Shown here piece by piece: positions 1 to 8,089 of a stretch of DNA of 64,000 nucleotides. Below the pieces are notes generated by a model. It was given only the letters and a program-made list of their open reading frames with translations. It did not search any database and had not been told where the DNA came from. The translations under genes and the position numbers were made by a program. Location of the stretch: NCBI GenBank assembly GCA_964526835.1, contig CAZGMK010000017.1, forward strand, positions 1 to 64,000, read 5' to 3'. This DNA is from DAOSXA01 sp964526835. GTDB taxonomy: Bacteria; Zixibacteria; MSB-5A5; GN15; FEB-12. The stretch's first letter is position 1, and each line of letters opens with the position of its first letter.

Positions 1-105
1 GACCGAAACGCACGCTGCTTGAAAACCAAATTTACACAACTCTTGACATGAGCTCATCCAATACCGTACGGGACTTACTACAATTATGGTAACGATGAGG
101 GCAAT

Positions 106-540
106 GTGACTACCTATGGCAGGTTGTACCAGTGGGGTGCGGTTAATGACAGCCGCAGCATAGCCCCTGAAGGTTGGCATGTTCCGTCAGATGCTGAGTG
201 GAAGCAACTGGAAGTGTATCTCGGCATGAGCCAATCAGAAGCCGATGAAGTTGACTGGCGTGGCACTGATGAAGGCGGCAAGCTTAAGGAAGAGGGCACA
301 GCGCATTGGAACGAGCCGAACGAAGGTGCTACGAACGAGAGTGGTTTCACCGCGTTGCCGGCCGGGTGTCGCGGCGATGGTGACGTCTTCTACGGTCTGG
401 GTCAGCACGCCTACTTCTGGTCCTCTACGGTGTACAGTAACCACGCGTGGCGTCGGAGTTTGGGTACCGGCACATCGATGGTGTTCCGCGGTTGCTACAA
501 CCAATCATACGCTATCTCTGTTCGTTGTGTCCGGGATTGA
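106..540 (+). CDS. FISUMP domain protein, C-terminal part (5' end broken or missing)
   Basis: This is the C-terminal part of a Fibrobacter succinogenes major paralogous (FISUMP) domain, a family of secreted or surface proteins of unknown function. Recognisable pieces are YGRLYQWGAV, the EGWHVPSDAEW block, FWSST and the closing VRCVRD. The GTG at 106 lies inside the conserved YGxLYxW block, so it cannot be the true start. The frame is open back to 52, where PYGTYYNYGNDEG continues the domain, but TGA stands at 49-51 and the same frame before it (CLKTKFTQL) resembles the usual ENLKT region. Either the gene is a decaying pseudogene or the sequence has an error here. No signal peptide is visible because the 5' end is absent. 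The family is fairly certain; intactness is doubtful. Confidence 0.6.
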   Translation: MTTYGRLYQWGAVNDSRSIAPEGWHVPSDAEWKQLEVYLGMSQSEADEVDWRGTDEGGKLKEEGTAHWNEPNEGATNESGFTALPAGCRGDGDVFYGLGQHAYFWSSTVYSNHAWRRSLGTGTSMVFRGCYNQSYAISVRCVRD

Positions 541-571
541 TTGACCTTTTGGCCATTTGACTCTTTGGGGT

Positions 572-588
572 ATGGGGCGCAGCCCCAT
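572..588 (+). terminator. Possible weak terminator after the FISUMP gene
   Basis: ATGGGGC, a GCA loop and GCCCCAT form a 7-bp stem 32 bases after the stop codon. The T-rich stretch (GATTTTT) begins only about 10 bases later, so this is a weak intrinsic terminator at best. Confidence 0.3.
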
Positions 589-625
589 CGAAATTGATTT
601 TTGAGATGTCGAACTCGCTCTTATT

Positions 626-648
626 CTCCCCCTTTGTGAAAGGGGGAG
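626..648. repeat. Perfect 10-bp palindrome CTCCCCCTTT-GTG-AAAGGGGGAG
   Basis: The 10-bp arms are perfect around a 3-base loop and are followed by GTTAGAGGGGGTTT. C-run/G-run palindromes of this style are dispersed between genes in many bacterial genomes. Only one copy is seen in this window. Confidence 0.5.
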
Positions 649-727
649 TTAGAGGGGGTTTGTGGCATTCGCCGACCTCGGATCGTAGGCGGGACCACGA
701 ACCAGTTTGTATTGCGCCCGTAAGACT

Positions 728-823
728 GGTGGCCCACTGCTCCTGCGGTGGGGTCTTGTTGTTGGTCGTTGCACGCTCCCCGGTAGCCCTCCCCCCGGTG
801 GCCCATAGCTCCGCTATGGGAGC
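728..823. repeat. Two related hairpins with GGTGGCCCA..GCTCC core
   Basis: Near 730-757 GGTGGCCCACTGC pairs imperfectly with GCGGTGGGG. At 802-820 CCCATAGC, loop TCC and GCTATGGG pair perfectly. Both begin with GGTGGCCCA and have GCTCC in the loop region, so they look like two diverged copies of one palindromic element. Confidence 0.4.
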
Positions 824-1043
824 TTATCGTCAACGGTTGTGCTATGCGTTGATGACTTGGCTTGCGAGACTCGGGCTTTCGTAGTATGATCCAGCAGGGA
901 TGTCCCGTGGCTGGTGTACGTCCCCGTGCATCAGCTCGACTTCTCATGTCCAAACGAAAGAAAGGACGTTGGCAGATTAGGTCGTCCGCCAACCACTGGG
1001 ATGTCGGGTTTCTGTGTTCGCTGTGCTCGCTGCGGAACCCAAC

Positions 1044-3176
1044 CTACCGCCCCACGCGGACAGTCAGAACCAGCCCCCCGGCCAGCATCAGGGCGTTGAC
1101 CGCAAGAAGTCCGTCCAGGCCGATCAACGGTAGCAGGATCGGCATAGTGAGCAGAGCGGCCACCGCCGAGCCGGCGATCTCCCAAGCGTAACTGCTGCCG
1201 TAGTTGGCGGCGAAGGCATCGCCATAGAACAAATGAGTCGCGCCGACAAAGAGCGAACCGGCCGCCGCAGCAATGGTGAAGAGGAAGAGCACATGATAGA
1301 TCAGCAACCCACCGACCACTGTTCCGTACGACAGCCACAAGGCCAAAGTCGCCAACAAGCCAAGCGTGAGCGACGACACGACGGCTCCCCCCGAATCGGT
1401 CCGTCTTCCCAGCGCTGCTCCGGCGGCTAGGCCCAGCATGAAGGCGCCGAACAGGACACCCATCTCCGAATACAGGGAGCCCGCGACGCTTTGATACAGA
1501 TACAACGAAACCAGTTCCAGCGACAGGCTCGCAAAACCGCCAACGATCAGCAGTAGACGAGTGAGGCTGTACGGGTCGCGCCGGGCCCCGGTCAAAACCA
1601 TCCAGACCAGCATGGCAACGCCTGGTAACAACAGCCACCACCAATGCTTCAGGAGCCACGACAGAGTACGGCCGCCCGCAGTAGTGCGGGATTCATATAT
1701 CAAGTGCGATGTCAGCAGGCCGGGCTTCTTCAGGCTGTTCGCATCGTCATTGCCGGCGAGGACCGATCCGAGGCGCTCGACCTTCATCGGCCCGAGACGG
1801 TCGAGCAGAACCTCGGGACGAAGAAACTGCGTCTGATAAGCCAACGCGTCCAGCCGCTCAACAAGAGTCATAGCTGTGAGTGTATCCAGCGGCTGCGGCG
1901 AACCGAACAGCAGTGTGGTCTCGCCCGGCCAGCCCCAGTGATGCGGAAACACCTGTGTCCAGGCGCCCCAAATGGCCTTCAAGGCCTGCTCCGATTCCGA
2001 CGATATGTAGCGGTCGGTGTCGTACGGAACCGCCATGACAGCTACCCCCGAATCTCGCAGCCGGGCATAGGCCGGCGCCAGAAACCCTGATGTCGCCAGT
2101 CGCGCCTGGAAGTAGCTGCTGGGCTGCCCGAGGTCGATCATGATCAAGTCGGCGCGTCCGAGCAATTGGCTGTGTTTCATGAACCGCAAGGGGTCATTGT
2201 CTATGCGAATCGCGGTTCCCTGAAGCGTGATAGTATTATTGAGTTTGTGGGTCAGTCTGGCCCTCGGATCGACAGCTATGATGTCTGCGCGGCCCAGTCG
2301 CTCTGCCAACTGCATCAAACCGGTTTCGGCCCGCCCCAGCCACACGATATTATAGGCGCCGGGGACATACAGGAGCCCGCCCAGCAGTAGGTTCTCGGCG
2401 GTCGAGCCAGCAGCGATAGCGCCCTCAATATGGTTGTCGGTCGCCAGCACCTGTAAACCCTCGCGCTTGAGGATAGCCTGGTGGCCGTAAGGTGTGTCGA
2501 ATGACGACAGCACCTCAAAGGGAGCCCAGCGAGACCTGTCCAGTTCTCGCTCGACACTGTCGGCTATGGGATCCGAGAGTATGGCGAGCAGTATGGCCAT
2601 GATCACGGCCATCCATCGTCCCGTGCGGTTGTGACCCATCTGTACGATGATCGAAGCCCCGACCACCGCAGCGCCAAGAGCAATGGCTGCCCCCAGCGAC
2701 GAGAGAATAGTCCCGACCAGAGCGGTCACCGCCAGACCGCCGGCGAAGGAACCAAGTCCCTCCCACAGGTACGCATTGGAGACGCCTCGCGCCGCCGTCC
2801 AGCCGTGCCGACTGATGGCGCTGAAGAGGCGACCGCTGAACCAGGCGACAGGCATGCTGAGAGTAGCCGAGAGGATGAGCACCCAACCGACAGCGACGGT
2901 CATGCCGGGCGATCCCGTCAGCCAGCCGGGCAGGAACCGTATCAGTGCGACTTCGGCCAGAAGGAGCAGCGAGGCGAAGACAAGCAGAACGATGACCGAC
3001 TCAGTCCGCTCGCCCCTGCCCCCGGTCCAGGCCCCCAGCGCCACCGCCAGCATCCACCCGAAAAGGCCCACCCCAATAACCAGTTCATTGCCGCCGAAGG
3101 CACTGATCAACTCGCGTAGTAGCAGGACCTGTCCCGCCACCGAAAACAGTCCGAGCAGAAAGGCCTGTGCTCTCAT
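1044..3176 (-). CDS. Membrane-embedded spermidine synthase-like protein
   Basis: This is a polytopic inner-membrane protein of about 710 residues. About six or seven membrane segments (to about residue 205) come first, then a soluble spermidine-synthase-like Rossmann domain (about 205-510), then about seven more segments. The soluble part keeps the family's DTPYGHQAIL entry and VDPRARLT strand. The expected glycine-rich SAM loop reads WLGRAETG (about 279-286), so true aminopropyl transfer is doubtful. The ATG at 3176 is chosen over a longer frame to 3236 because GAGG lies just upstream and overlap with the preceding gene is avoided. It follows the radical SAM gene by 13 bases and is probably co-transcribed with it. 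The substrate is unknown. Confidence 0.75.
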   Translation of the reverse strand: MRAQAFLLGLFSVAGQVLLLRELISAFGGNELVIGVGLFGWMLAVALGAWTGGRGERTESVIVLLVFASLLLLAEVALIRFLPGWLTGSPGMTVAVGWVLILSATLSMPVAWFSGRLFSAISRHGWTAARGVSNAYLWEGLGSFAGGLAVTALVGTILSSLGAAIALGAAVVGASIIVQMGHNRTGRWMAVIMAILLAILSDPIADSVERELDRSRWAPFEVLSSFDTPYGHQAILKREGLQVLATDNHIEGAIAAGSTAENLLLGGLLYVPGAYNIVWLGRAETGLMQLAERLGRADIIAVDPRARLTHKLNNTITLQGTAIRIDNDPLRFMKHSQLLGRADLIMIDLGQPSSYFQARLATSGFLAPAYARLRDSGVAVMAVPYDTDRYISSESEQALKAIWGAWTQVFPHHWGWPGETTLLFGSPQPLDTLTAMTLVERLDALAYQTQFLRPEVLLDRLGPMKVERLGSVLAGNDDANSLKKPGLLTSHLIYESRTTAGGRTLSWLLKHWWWLLLPGVAMLVWMVLTGARRDPYSLTRLLLIVGGFASLSLELVSLYLYQSVAGSLYSEMGVLFGAFMLGLAAGAALGRRTDSGGAVVSSLTLGLLATLALWLSYGTVVGGLLIYHVLFLFTIAAAAGSLFVGATHLFYGDAFAANYGSSYAWEIAGSAVAALLTMPILLPLIGLDGLLAVNALMLAGGLVLTVRVGR

Positions 3177-3189
3177 GGCAACCTCAGAC

Positions 3190-4329
3190 TCAAAAGCGTC
3201 CCGGAATCTCCCGGCCACAATTAGCGCAGCGGCCATCGGATAGCTTGTCGATTGTGGTCCGATATCCGCGACGACCTATCAGCGTCGCACCGCATCCCGG
3301 GCAATAGGTATCCTCGGCCGCATGACCGGCCACGTTGCCCAGGTAGACATACTGGAGCCCCTCGGCCCGGCAAATCGAGTGCGCCCGCTCAAGAGTCGCA
3401 ACCGGGGTAGGCGGCAGATCCTTCATCAGGTACTGGGGATGAAAACGGCTGAAGTGTATCGGCGTGTCGGCGCCGAGGTACCCCTTGATCCAGCGGGCCA
3501 GATCGGTCAACTCGGCATCGGAGTCATTCAGCGTGGGCACGACCAGGAAGACCAACTCGAGCCAGACGCCGCTTTGTTTTATCTGCACCAGGCGATCCAA
3601 AACCGGGCCGAGTTCACCGTGAACAACATCGCGATAGTACTCCTCACGCATCGACTTAAGGTCAACCTTGACCGCATCCAGGTGAACCAGCAGTTCGGCC
3701 AGCGGCTTCTCCTCAATGTAGCCCCCGGTGATCATTACCGATTGAATGCCGTGCTTCTGGCCCAGCTTGGCTATATCATACATGTATTCGTAAAAGACCA
3801 CCGGTTCCGTATAAGTGTAGGCAATGTTAGGTACCTGCCTCTGGCGGCAGATGTTGATCACACCCCGTGGTGACAGCTCGAAGTTGCGGGTCTGTTCCGG
3901 TCGTGATTGGGATATCTCCCAATTCTGGCAGAATTTGCAGTTAACATTGCATCCGGCGGTGGCCAGCGAAAACGCGGTCGTGCCGGGATGAAAATGATAG
4001 AGAGGTTTCTTCTCGATGGGATCGATATTGGCCGAGCAGGGAAGACCGTATACCAGGGTGTGGTACTTGTCGCTGCGGTTTTCGCGGACACCACAGAAGC
4101 CGCGCTCGACATCGGTGACTCGACAATGGCGCGGACACAGTTCGCATTCCACCCCGCCTTCGGCCACGCGCCGGTAGTGCCTCGCTTCCACGTCGGAGAG
4201 CTTGTCGGTGAAGTCGAAGGCGCAGGCATTCTGGACACCGCCCAGGAACTCCGGCACCAGATCGGTCTGGGCCGCCGCGGCGATAGCCGCGCCACATCCG
4301 ATGCATTTCAGGAACGGACGACGTTTCAT
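3190..4329 (-). CDS. amrS: AmmeMemoRadiSam system radical SAM enzyme with twin-arginine leader
   Basis: This radical SAM protein belongs to the AmmeMemoRadiSam (AmrS) family, whose reaction is not established. The iron-sulfur motif is C127-x3-C131-x2-C134 (CNVNCKFC). Earlier cysteines (C62, C65, C69, C79) and two C-terminal CxxC pairs look like an added zinc or Fe-S site, as is normal for the family. The N-terminus MKRRPFLK followed by an alanine-rich stretch matches a Tat signal (RRxFLK), which implies folding in the cytoplasm and export with the cluster in place. The start overlaps the stop of the DUF362 gene by four bases (ATGA), which suggests coupled translation. Its usual partners, Memo and AMMECR1, are fused in the gene transcribed away from this operon at 5340. 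Confidence 0.88.
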   Translation of the reverse strand: MKRRPFLKCIGCGAAIAAAAQTDLVPEFLGGVQNACAFDFTDKLSDVEARHYRRVAEGGVECELCPRHCRVTDVERGFCGVRENRSDKYHTLVYGLPCSANIDPIEKKPLYHFHPGTTAFSLATAGCNVNCKFCQNWEISQSRPEQTRNFELSPRGVINICRQRQVPNIAYTYTEPVVFYEYMYDIAKLGQKHGIQSVMITGGYIEEKPLAELLVHLDAVKVDLKSMREEYYRDVVHGELGPVLDRLVQIKQSGVWLELVFLVVPTLNDSDAELTDLARWIKGYLGADTPIHFSRFHPQYLMKDLPPTPVATLERAHSICRAEGLQYVYLGNVAGHAAEDTYCPGCGATLIGRRGYRTTIDKLSDGRCANCGREIPGRF

Positions 4330-5249
4330 GGCATCAGTTCTCCTTCGACCGCCCGGCTGTCGCGGTCGATTACCAGACTAACAACCTCGATTGCGTCCGG
4401 TTCAGCGGTTCCCAAGCCAAGCTCCTGGGCGGTCTGCAGCCAGGCAGGTTCGCGACCGGCGACGGCCAACGGTTCATACCCGTTGATCCGCCGATAGTGG
4501 TCGATCAGGCGATGGGCGATCGTATCGATCGCCACCGGATCGGTTCCCAGCAGGAGGCCATGGTAGTTCACGATATGTGCCGGGCTGTACCCGGGTCCAG
4601 CGTGATATTGCAATTGAACCGCATCGACCACCGCAAGCCGGAAAGTCGATCGGATCGGCGCCAGCATATTGACATGGGCGGCGAAAGGATCGCAGTTGTT
4701 GTCGTGGTACTTGTTCGGGTTGTTGATGGCGCCATACATATTCTTGAGGCAGCACGATACCCCGGCCAGCGAGTGGTCTTTGAGGACCGGCATGTTGATG
4801 TCGGCCCGGACTTCGTGAGTGAGAATACCGCTGACCAGGCTGGCCACCTCGCCGTAGGTGTAGAACTCGCGTCCATACCCGGAGGGATGAGCATCGGTGC
4901 CGAAGCAGCGTCTCCCGAAACTGGCGGCATTGAGCTCGAATCCGGCCGCCTTGAGCTCACTGCTGGTGCGATCCCAGGTGATTATGTCGTTGTCTTTCAG
5001 ACCGATATCTTCAAGCAGATCGCCAACCGCTGTACAGAGCGCCGACGGGGTGGCATATGCGCGGCGGGCGACGCAATTGGTTTTCAGGCCCACCGGGCCG
5101 CTGGGTATGTTCTGTTTCAGGAACCCGGCCGCATCGCCTCCTTCACTGAGTTCAGTCAGGCCGCTCCGGAGCATCGGCGTGTATTCCTGCAAGCTCAGAT
5201 GCCCGCTCTCGACGGGGTCCGAATATCTGATGACAACCACACGGCTCAT
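4326..5249 (-). CDS. DUF362 domain-containing protein
   Basis: This 307-residue protein matches the DUF362 family, which often sits beside Fe-S and radical SAM genes and has no agreed reaction. Seen here are VGLKTNC near residue 50, the INMPVLKDHSLAGVSCCLKN block and the GTDPVAIDTIAH block, all typical of the family. No ferredoxin-like CxxCxxC module is present. The ATG at 5249 (MSRVVVIRYSDP) is chosen; a longer open frame to 5591 runs into the divergent gene and has no family features. It is the first gene of the operon DUF362-amrS-spermidine synthase-like and diverges from the Memo-AMMECR1 fusion 90 bases away. Confidence 0.8.
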   Translation of the reverse strand: MSRVVVIRYSDPVESGHLSLQEYTPMLRSGLTELSEGGDAAGFLKQNIPSGPVGLKTNCVARRAYATPSALCTAVGDLLEDIGLKDNDIITWDRTSSELKAAGFELNAASFGRRCFGTDAHPSGYGREFYTYGEVASLVSGILTHEVRADINMPVLKDHSLAGVSCCLKNMYGAINNPNKYHDNNCDPFAAHVNMLAPIRSTFRLAVVDAVQLQYHAGPGYSPAHIVNYHGLLLGTDPVAIDTIAHRLIDHYRRINGYEPLAVAGREPAWLQTAQELGLGTAEPDAIEVVSLVIDRDSRAVEGELMP

Positions 5250-5339
5250 ATCTAGATTATACCAACACCCCTGCGAGGGCTGCAATCTTTTTGGGACTTG
5301 CGCCTCGACATGATCCGCCCGGGCTAGTATAAAGTAGAG

Positions 5340-6830
5340 ATGAAACTGCTTAGTATCCTCGTGGTGATAATCCTTGCGGCGCCGGCCGCACCGGTTGCGA
5401 CCGACCCTGACCGCCAAATCCGCTATCCGGCAGTGGCCGGTAGCTTCTATCCCGACCAGCCGACTGCTCTCCATCATATGGTCAGAGGGCATCTGGATTC
5501 GGTCGACAGTCTTCCTGGAATAGAGGGCGAAATCGTCGCCCTGATAGTTCCGCACGCCGGGCTGGTCTATTCCGGACGGATCGCCGCACATGCCTATGGG
5601 CTGCTCGAGAAGACAGATATCGATCGGGTCGTCTTATGCGGTCCCTCGCACCGTTATCGATTCCAGGGAGCCTCTGTTTATGGGCCGGGAATCACCTGGC
5701 AGACACCTTTGGGCGAGGTCTCCTGCGATGATGAATGGTGCCGGCTGCTGCTCGAAGACGAGGCCGTCGCGGTAATCCCGGCCGCCCATGAGCGCGAACA
5801 CAATCTTGAGGTGCAACTACCCTACCTCCAGACGGTGCTGGCCGGATTCGAGATAGTGCCGGTGGTACTGGGCGCGATCTCGCCGGGCCGGTTCGCCGAA
5901 ACTTTGCTCAGACTTCCCGAAGACCCCAACAGCGTACTCATTGCCTCCTCCGACTGGCAACACTATCGACCTGCCTCCGAGGGCTGGCCGATGGACTCAC
6001 TCGGACTGGAGTGTCTTAAAGAGTTCGACGCGGAGCGGCTTGAACAACTCCTGCACGCGGGGAAGGTCGAAGCGTGCGGCGGCGCGGCCGTGGTGGCTGT
6101 CATGCGGGCCGCGCGTGAACGCGGCGCCGACAAGGTGAAGCTGCTGGCCTACGGCGATTCCGGCGATCTAACCGGCGACAAGACCAGCGTCGTCGGCTAT
6201 GCTGCGGCGGTGATTTACCGGTCGAGTTCCAACTCCGCGGGTCCGGAGACATCGTCTGCACCCGAGGTGGCGCCATCGGATGGGGAGTACTCCCTGTCGG
6301 CTCAACAGAAAACGACGCTACTGAGAATCGCCCGCGAGTCGATTGAGCATCATCTCAACGGCCGCCATCCGCCGGACTATGAGGTCGACGATCAACTGGC
6401 CCGGCCGGGAGCGGCCTTTGTCACACTCGAAAAGCAGAGTCGACTGCGCGGATGTATCGGCTTCACCCAGGCAGTGCGTCCCCTCTATCTGACTGTCAGC
6501 CACTGTGCAATTTCAGCGGCGGTAGATGATAACCGTTTCAGGCCGGTTACAGAGTCGGAGATCGATAGTCTGCACATCGAAATCTCGGTTCTGACGCCCT
6601 TGCAGAAGGTGTCATCGCCGGAGGAGATCGTGGTTGGTCGTGATGGTCTGATGATCACACTGGGCCGTCACCGCGGCCTGCTGTTGCCGCAGGTCGCCGA
6701 GGAATACGGCTGGACGGTGGATAAGTTCCTGAGTGCAACCTGCGAGAAGGCCGGTCTCCCGCCGAACGCCTGGCGCAATCCGGATGCCATGCTCTACAAG
6801 TTCCAGGCTCTGATCTTCGAAGAGGAGTAG
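5340..6830 (+). CDS. Exported Memo (AmrB) - AMMECR1 (AmrA) fusion protein
   Basis: Two AmmeMemoRadiSam partners are joined in one 496-residue protein. A Sec-type signal peptide (about 1-20, ending APAAPVA) is followed by a Memo domain (about 28-290). That domain keeps the metal-site residues seen in Memo: PHAGLVYSG (H72), EHNLEVQLPYL, SSDWQHY and ACGGAAV. After a Ser/Pro-rich linker comes AMMECR1 (about 325-490) with its signature LRGCIG. Memo is related to metal-dependent dioxygenases; the joint function with the radical SAM partner is unknown. The gene is divergent from the DUF362-amrS operon. GTAGAG lies directly before the ATG, so the ribosome site is poor. Both halves look intact. Confidence 0.88.
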   Translation: MKLLSILVVIILAAPAAPVATDPDRQIRYPAVAGSFYPDQPTALHHMVRGHLDSVDSLPGIEGEIVALIVPHAGLVYSGRIAAHAYGLLEKTDIDRVVLCGPSHRYRFQGASVYGPGITWQTPLGEVSCDDEWCRLLLEDEAVAVIPAAHEREHNLEVQLPYLQTVLAGFEIVPVVLGAISPGRFAETLLRLPEDPNSVLIASSDWQHYRPASEGWPMDSLGLECLKEFDAERLEQLLHAGKVEACGGAAVVAVMRAARERGADKVKLLAYGDSGDLTGDKTSVVGYAAAVIYRSSSNSAGPETSSAPEVAPSDGEYSLSAQQKTTLLRIARESIEHHLNGRHPPDYEVDDQLARPGAAFVTLEKQSRLRGCIGFTQAVRPLYLTVSHCAISAAVDDNRFRPVTESEIDSLHIEISVLTPLQKVSSPEEIVVGRDGLMITLGRHRGLLLPQVAEEYGWTVDKFLSATCEKAGLPPNAWRNPDAMLYKFQALIFEEE

Positions 6831-7088
6831 TGCGATTTCCGATGCGTGGGCGTCTGGAGCCGACACAGCCGTGACCATCCCTGAAGGACTTGTCGATGAA
6901 CGCCGGTGGGGTCTGCTGCCGCTTCCCTCGGCGGCTCGAGAAAGGCCGTCTTACCGCGCAGCAGGCGGCCCGGCATCGCCGGCCACGGACAGGGGAGCCC
7001 GTCAATCCCTGGCTAAGAGCTCCTTCAACAGGTCCTGAAGGCAAGCCCCCATACTCCCCGGGAGGGATATCCGGTCCGCGATCGCCGG

Positions 7089-8081
7089 CTACCCTTCCTC
7101 ATCCAGCACCTGCAACAGCGCCGCCATATCCTCAGGGGGATCGGATCGTATTGAGAGCGGTCGGGCGGTGATGGGGTGCTCGAACTCCAGGCGATATGCG
7201 TGCAGAGCCTGACGCGGTATCATGGCGAGCAAACGCTGCGCCAGGGGACGTTCCGGTCCGAACATGCCGCGATGCCATTTCTCTCGCCCGCCGTAATCCG
7301 AGTCGCCGAAAACCGGGTGGCCCAGGTGAGACAGGTGCACCCTGATCTGGTGCGTGCGCCCGGTCTGCAACCGGACTTCGAGAAGGTCCCAGGACCGATA
7401 GCGCGTGAGCACGCGGTAATGGGTGATCGATTCTCGGCCCCTGTCGCCGACCACCGCCATCTTTTTGCGATCACTCGGAGAACGTCCAATCGGCAGATCG
7501 ATTATGCCCTCTGTCTCCTTCAAGTGCCCGCACACCAGAGCCAGGTAACAGCGGCGAACTTCGCGATCGCGAATCATCTGCTGCAGCTTAGCGAAAGCCA
7601 ACTCGGTTCGGGCCACAATCAGCAGGCCCGAGGTCTCCTTGTCCAGACGATGGACGATGCCGGGGCGTTCCTCGGCGTCGCCAGGCGGCGCACTGCCGAG
7701 ATAGTGAATGACGGCGTTGACCAGGGTCCCGGACATGTTGCCGCGGGCCGGGTGGGTGACCAGGCCCGCCGGCTTATTGATTATCAGCAGGTGCTCGTCT
7801 TCATAGCGGATGTCCAGCGGAATGTCTTCTCCCTCAATGGCCAGGGGCTGCACCGGGGGGATGGTCAACTCGATTCGCTCGCCGCCGCTTAGCCTGAGGT
7901 TCTTGGCGACCGGTCGGCCGTCGACGAGACAGTTGTCCCGAGCTATCAGCCTCTGGACTTGGGTACGCGTCAGGCCGATCTTCGGATGATCGGTCAGAAA
8001 CCGATCGAGTCGCATCGGGCCACAATCCTCAGGCACCTGGATCGTGAGTTGCCGGGGCGAGTACTCCTGCGGCAGAGTCAT
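7089..8081 (-). CDS. rluD: RluA/RluD family 23S rRNA pseudouridine synthase
   Basis: It converts uridine to pseudouridine in 23S rRNA; RluD targets the helix 69 loop, and the exact target here is inferred. An S4 RNA-binding domain lies at about 22-75 (RLDRFLTDHP, LVDGRPVAKN). The catalytic domain follows, with the active-site aspartate D147 in HRLDKETSG and the downstream RTHQIRVHL and HPVFGD blocks. The length of 330 residues is normal. It ends a two-gene unit with the PdxJ-like gene 8 bases upstream and probably shares that gene's promoter. Confidence 0.9.
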   Translation of the reverse strand: MTLPQEYSPRQLTIQVPEDCGPMRLDRFLTDHPKIGLTRTQVQRLIARDNCLVDGRPVAKNLRLSGGERIELTIPPVQPLAIEGEDIPLDIRYEDEHLLIINKPAGLVTHPARGNMSGTLVNAVIHYLGSAPPGDAEERPGIVHRLDKETSGLLIVARTELAFAKLQQMIRDREVRRCYLALVCGHLKETEGIIDLPIGRSPSDRKKMAVVGDRGRESITHYRVLTRYRSWDLLEVRLQTGRTHQIRVHLSHLGHPVFGDSDYGGREKWHRGMFGPERPLAQRLLAMIPRQALHAYRLEFEHPITARPLSIRSDPPEDMAALLQVLDEEG

Positions 8082-8089
8082 GGTAGACC

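Larger units (their letters stand above)
541..1043. other. Intergenic region, 503 bp, hairpin-rich, no gene
   Basis: No open frame here looks like a protein family. The short overlapping frames on both strands have no recognisable domains. The stretch holds four inverted repeats (listed separately where clear), two of which share the core GGTGGCCCA..GCTCC. It separates a plus-strand gene from a minus-strand gene, so both flanking genes end here, and the hairpins may act as terminators or be dispersed palindromic repeats. Confidence 0.6.

Noticed and set aside
931..1659. Minus-strand frame of 242 codons extending past the spermidine-synthase-like gene
   Set aside because: Overlaps it in another frame and shows an arginine/glycine-rich shadow composition.
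5250..5591. N-terminal extension of the DUF362 gene
   Set aside because: Overlaps the divergent Memo-AMMECR1 gene and signal peptide; the family start is at 5249.
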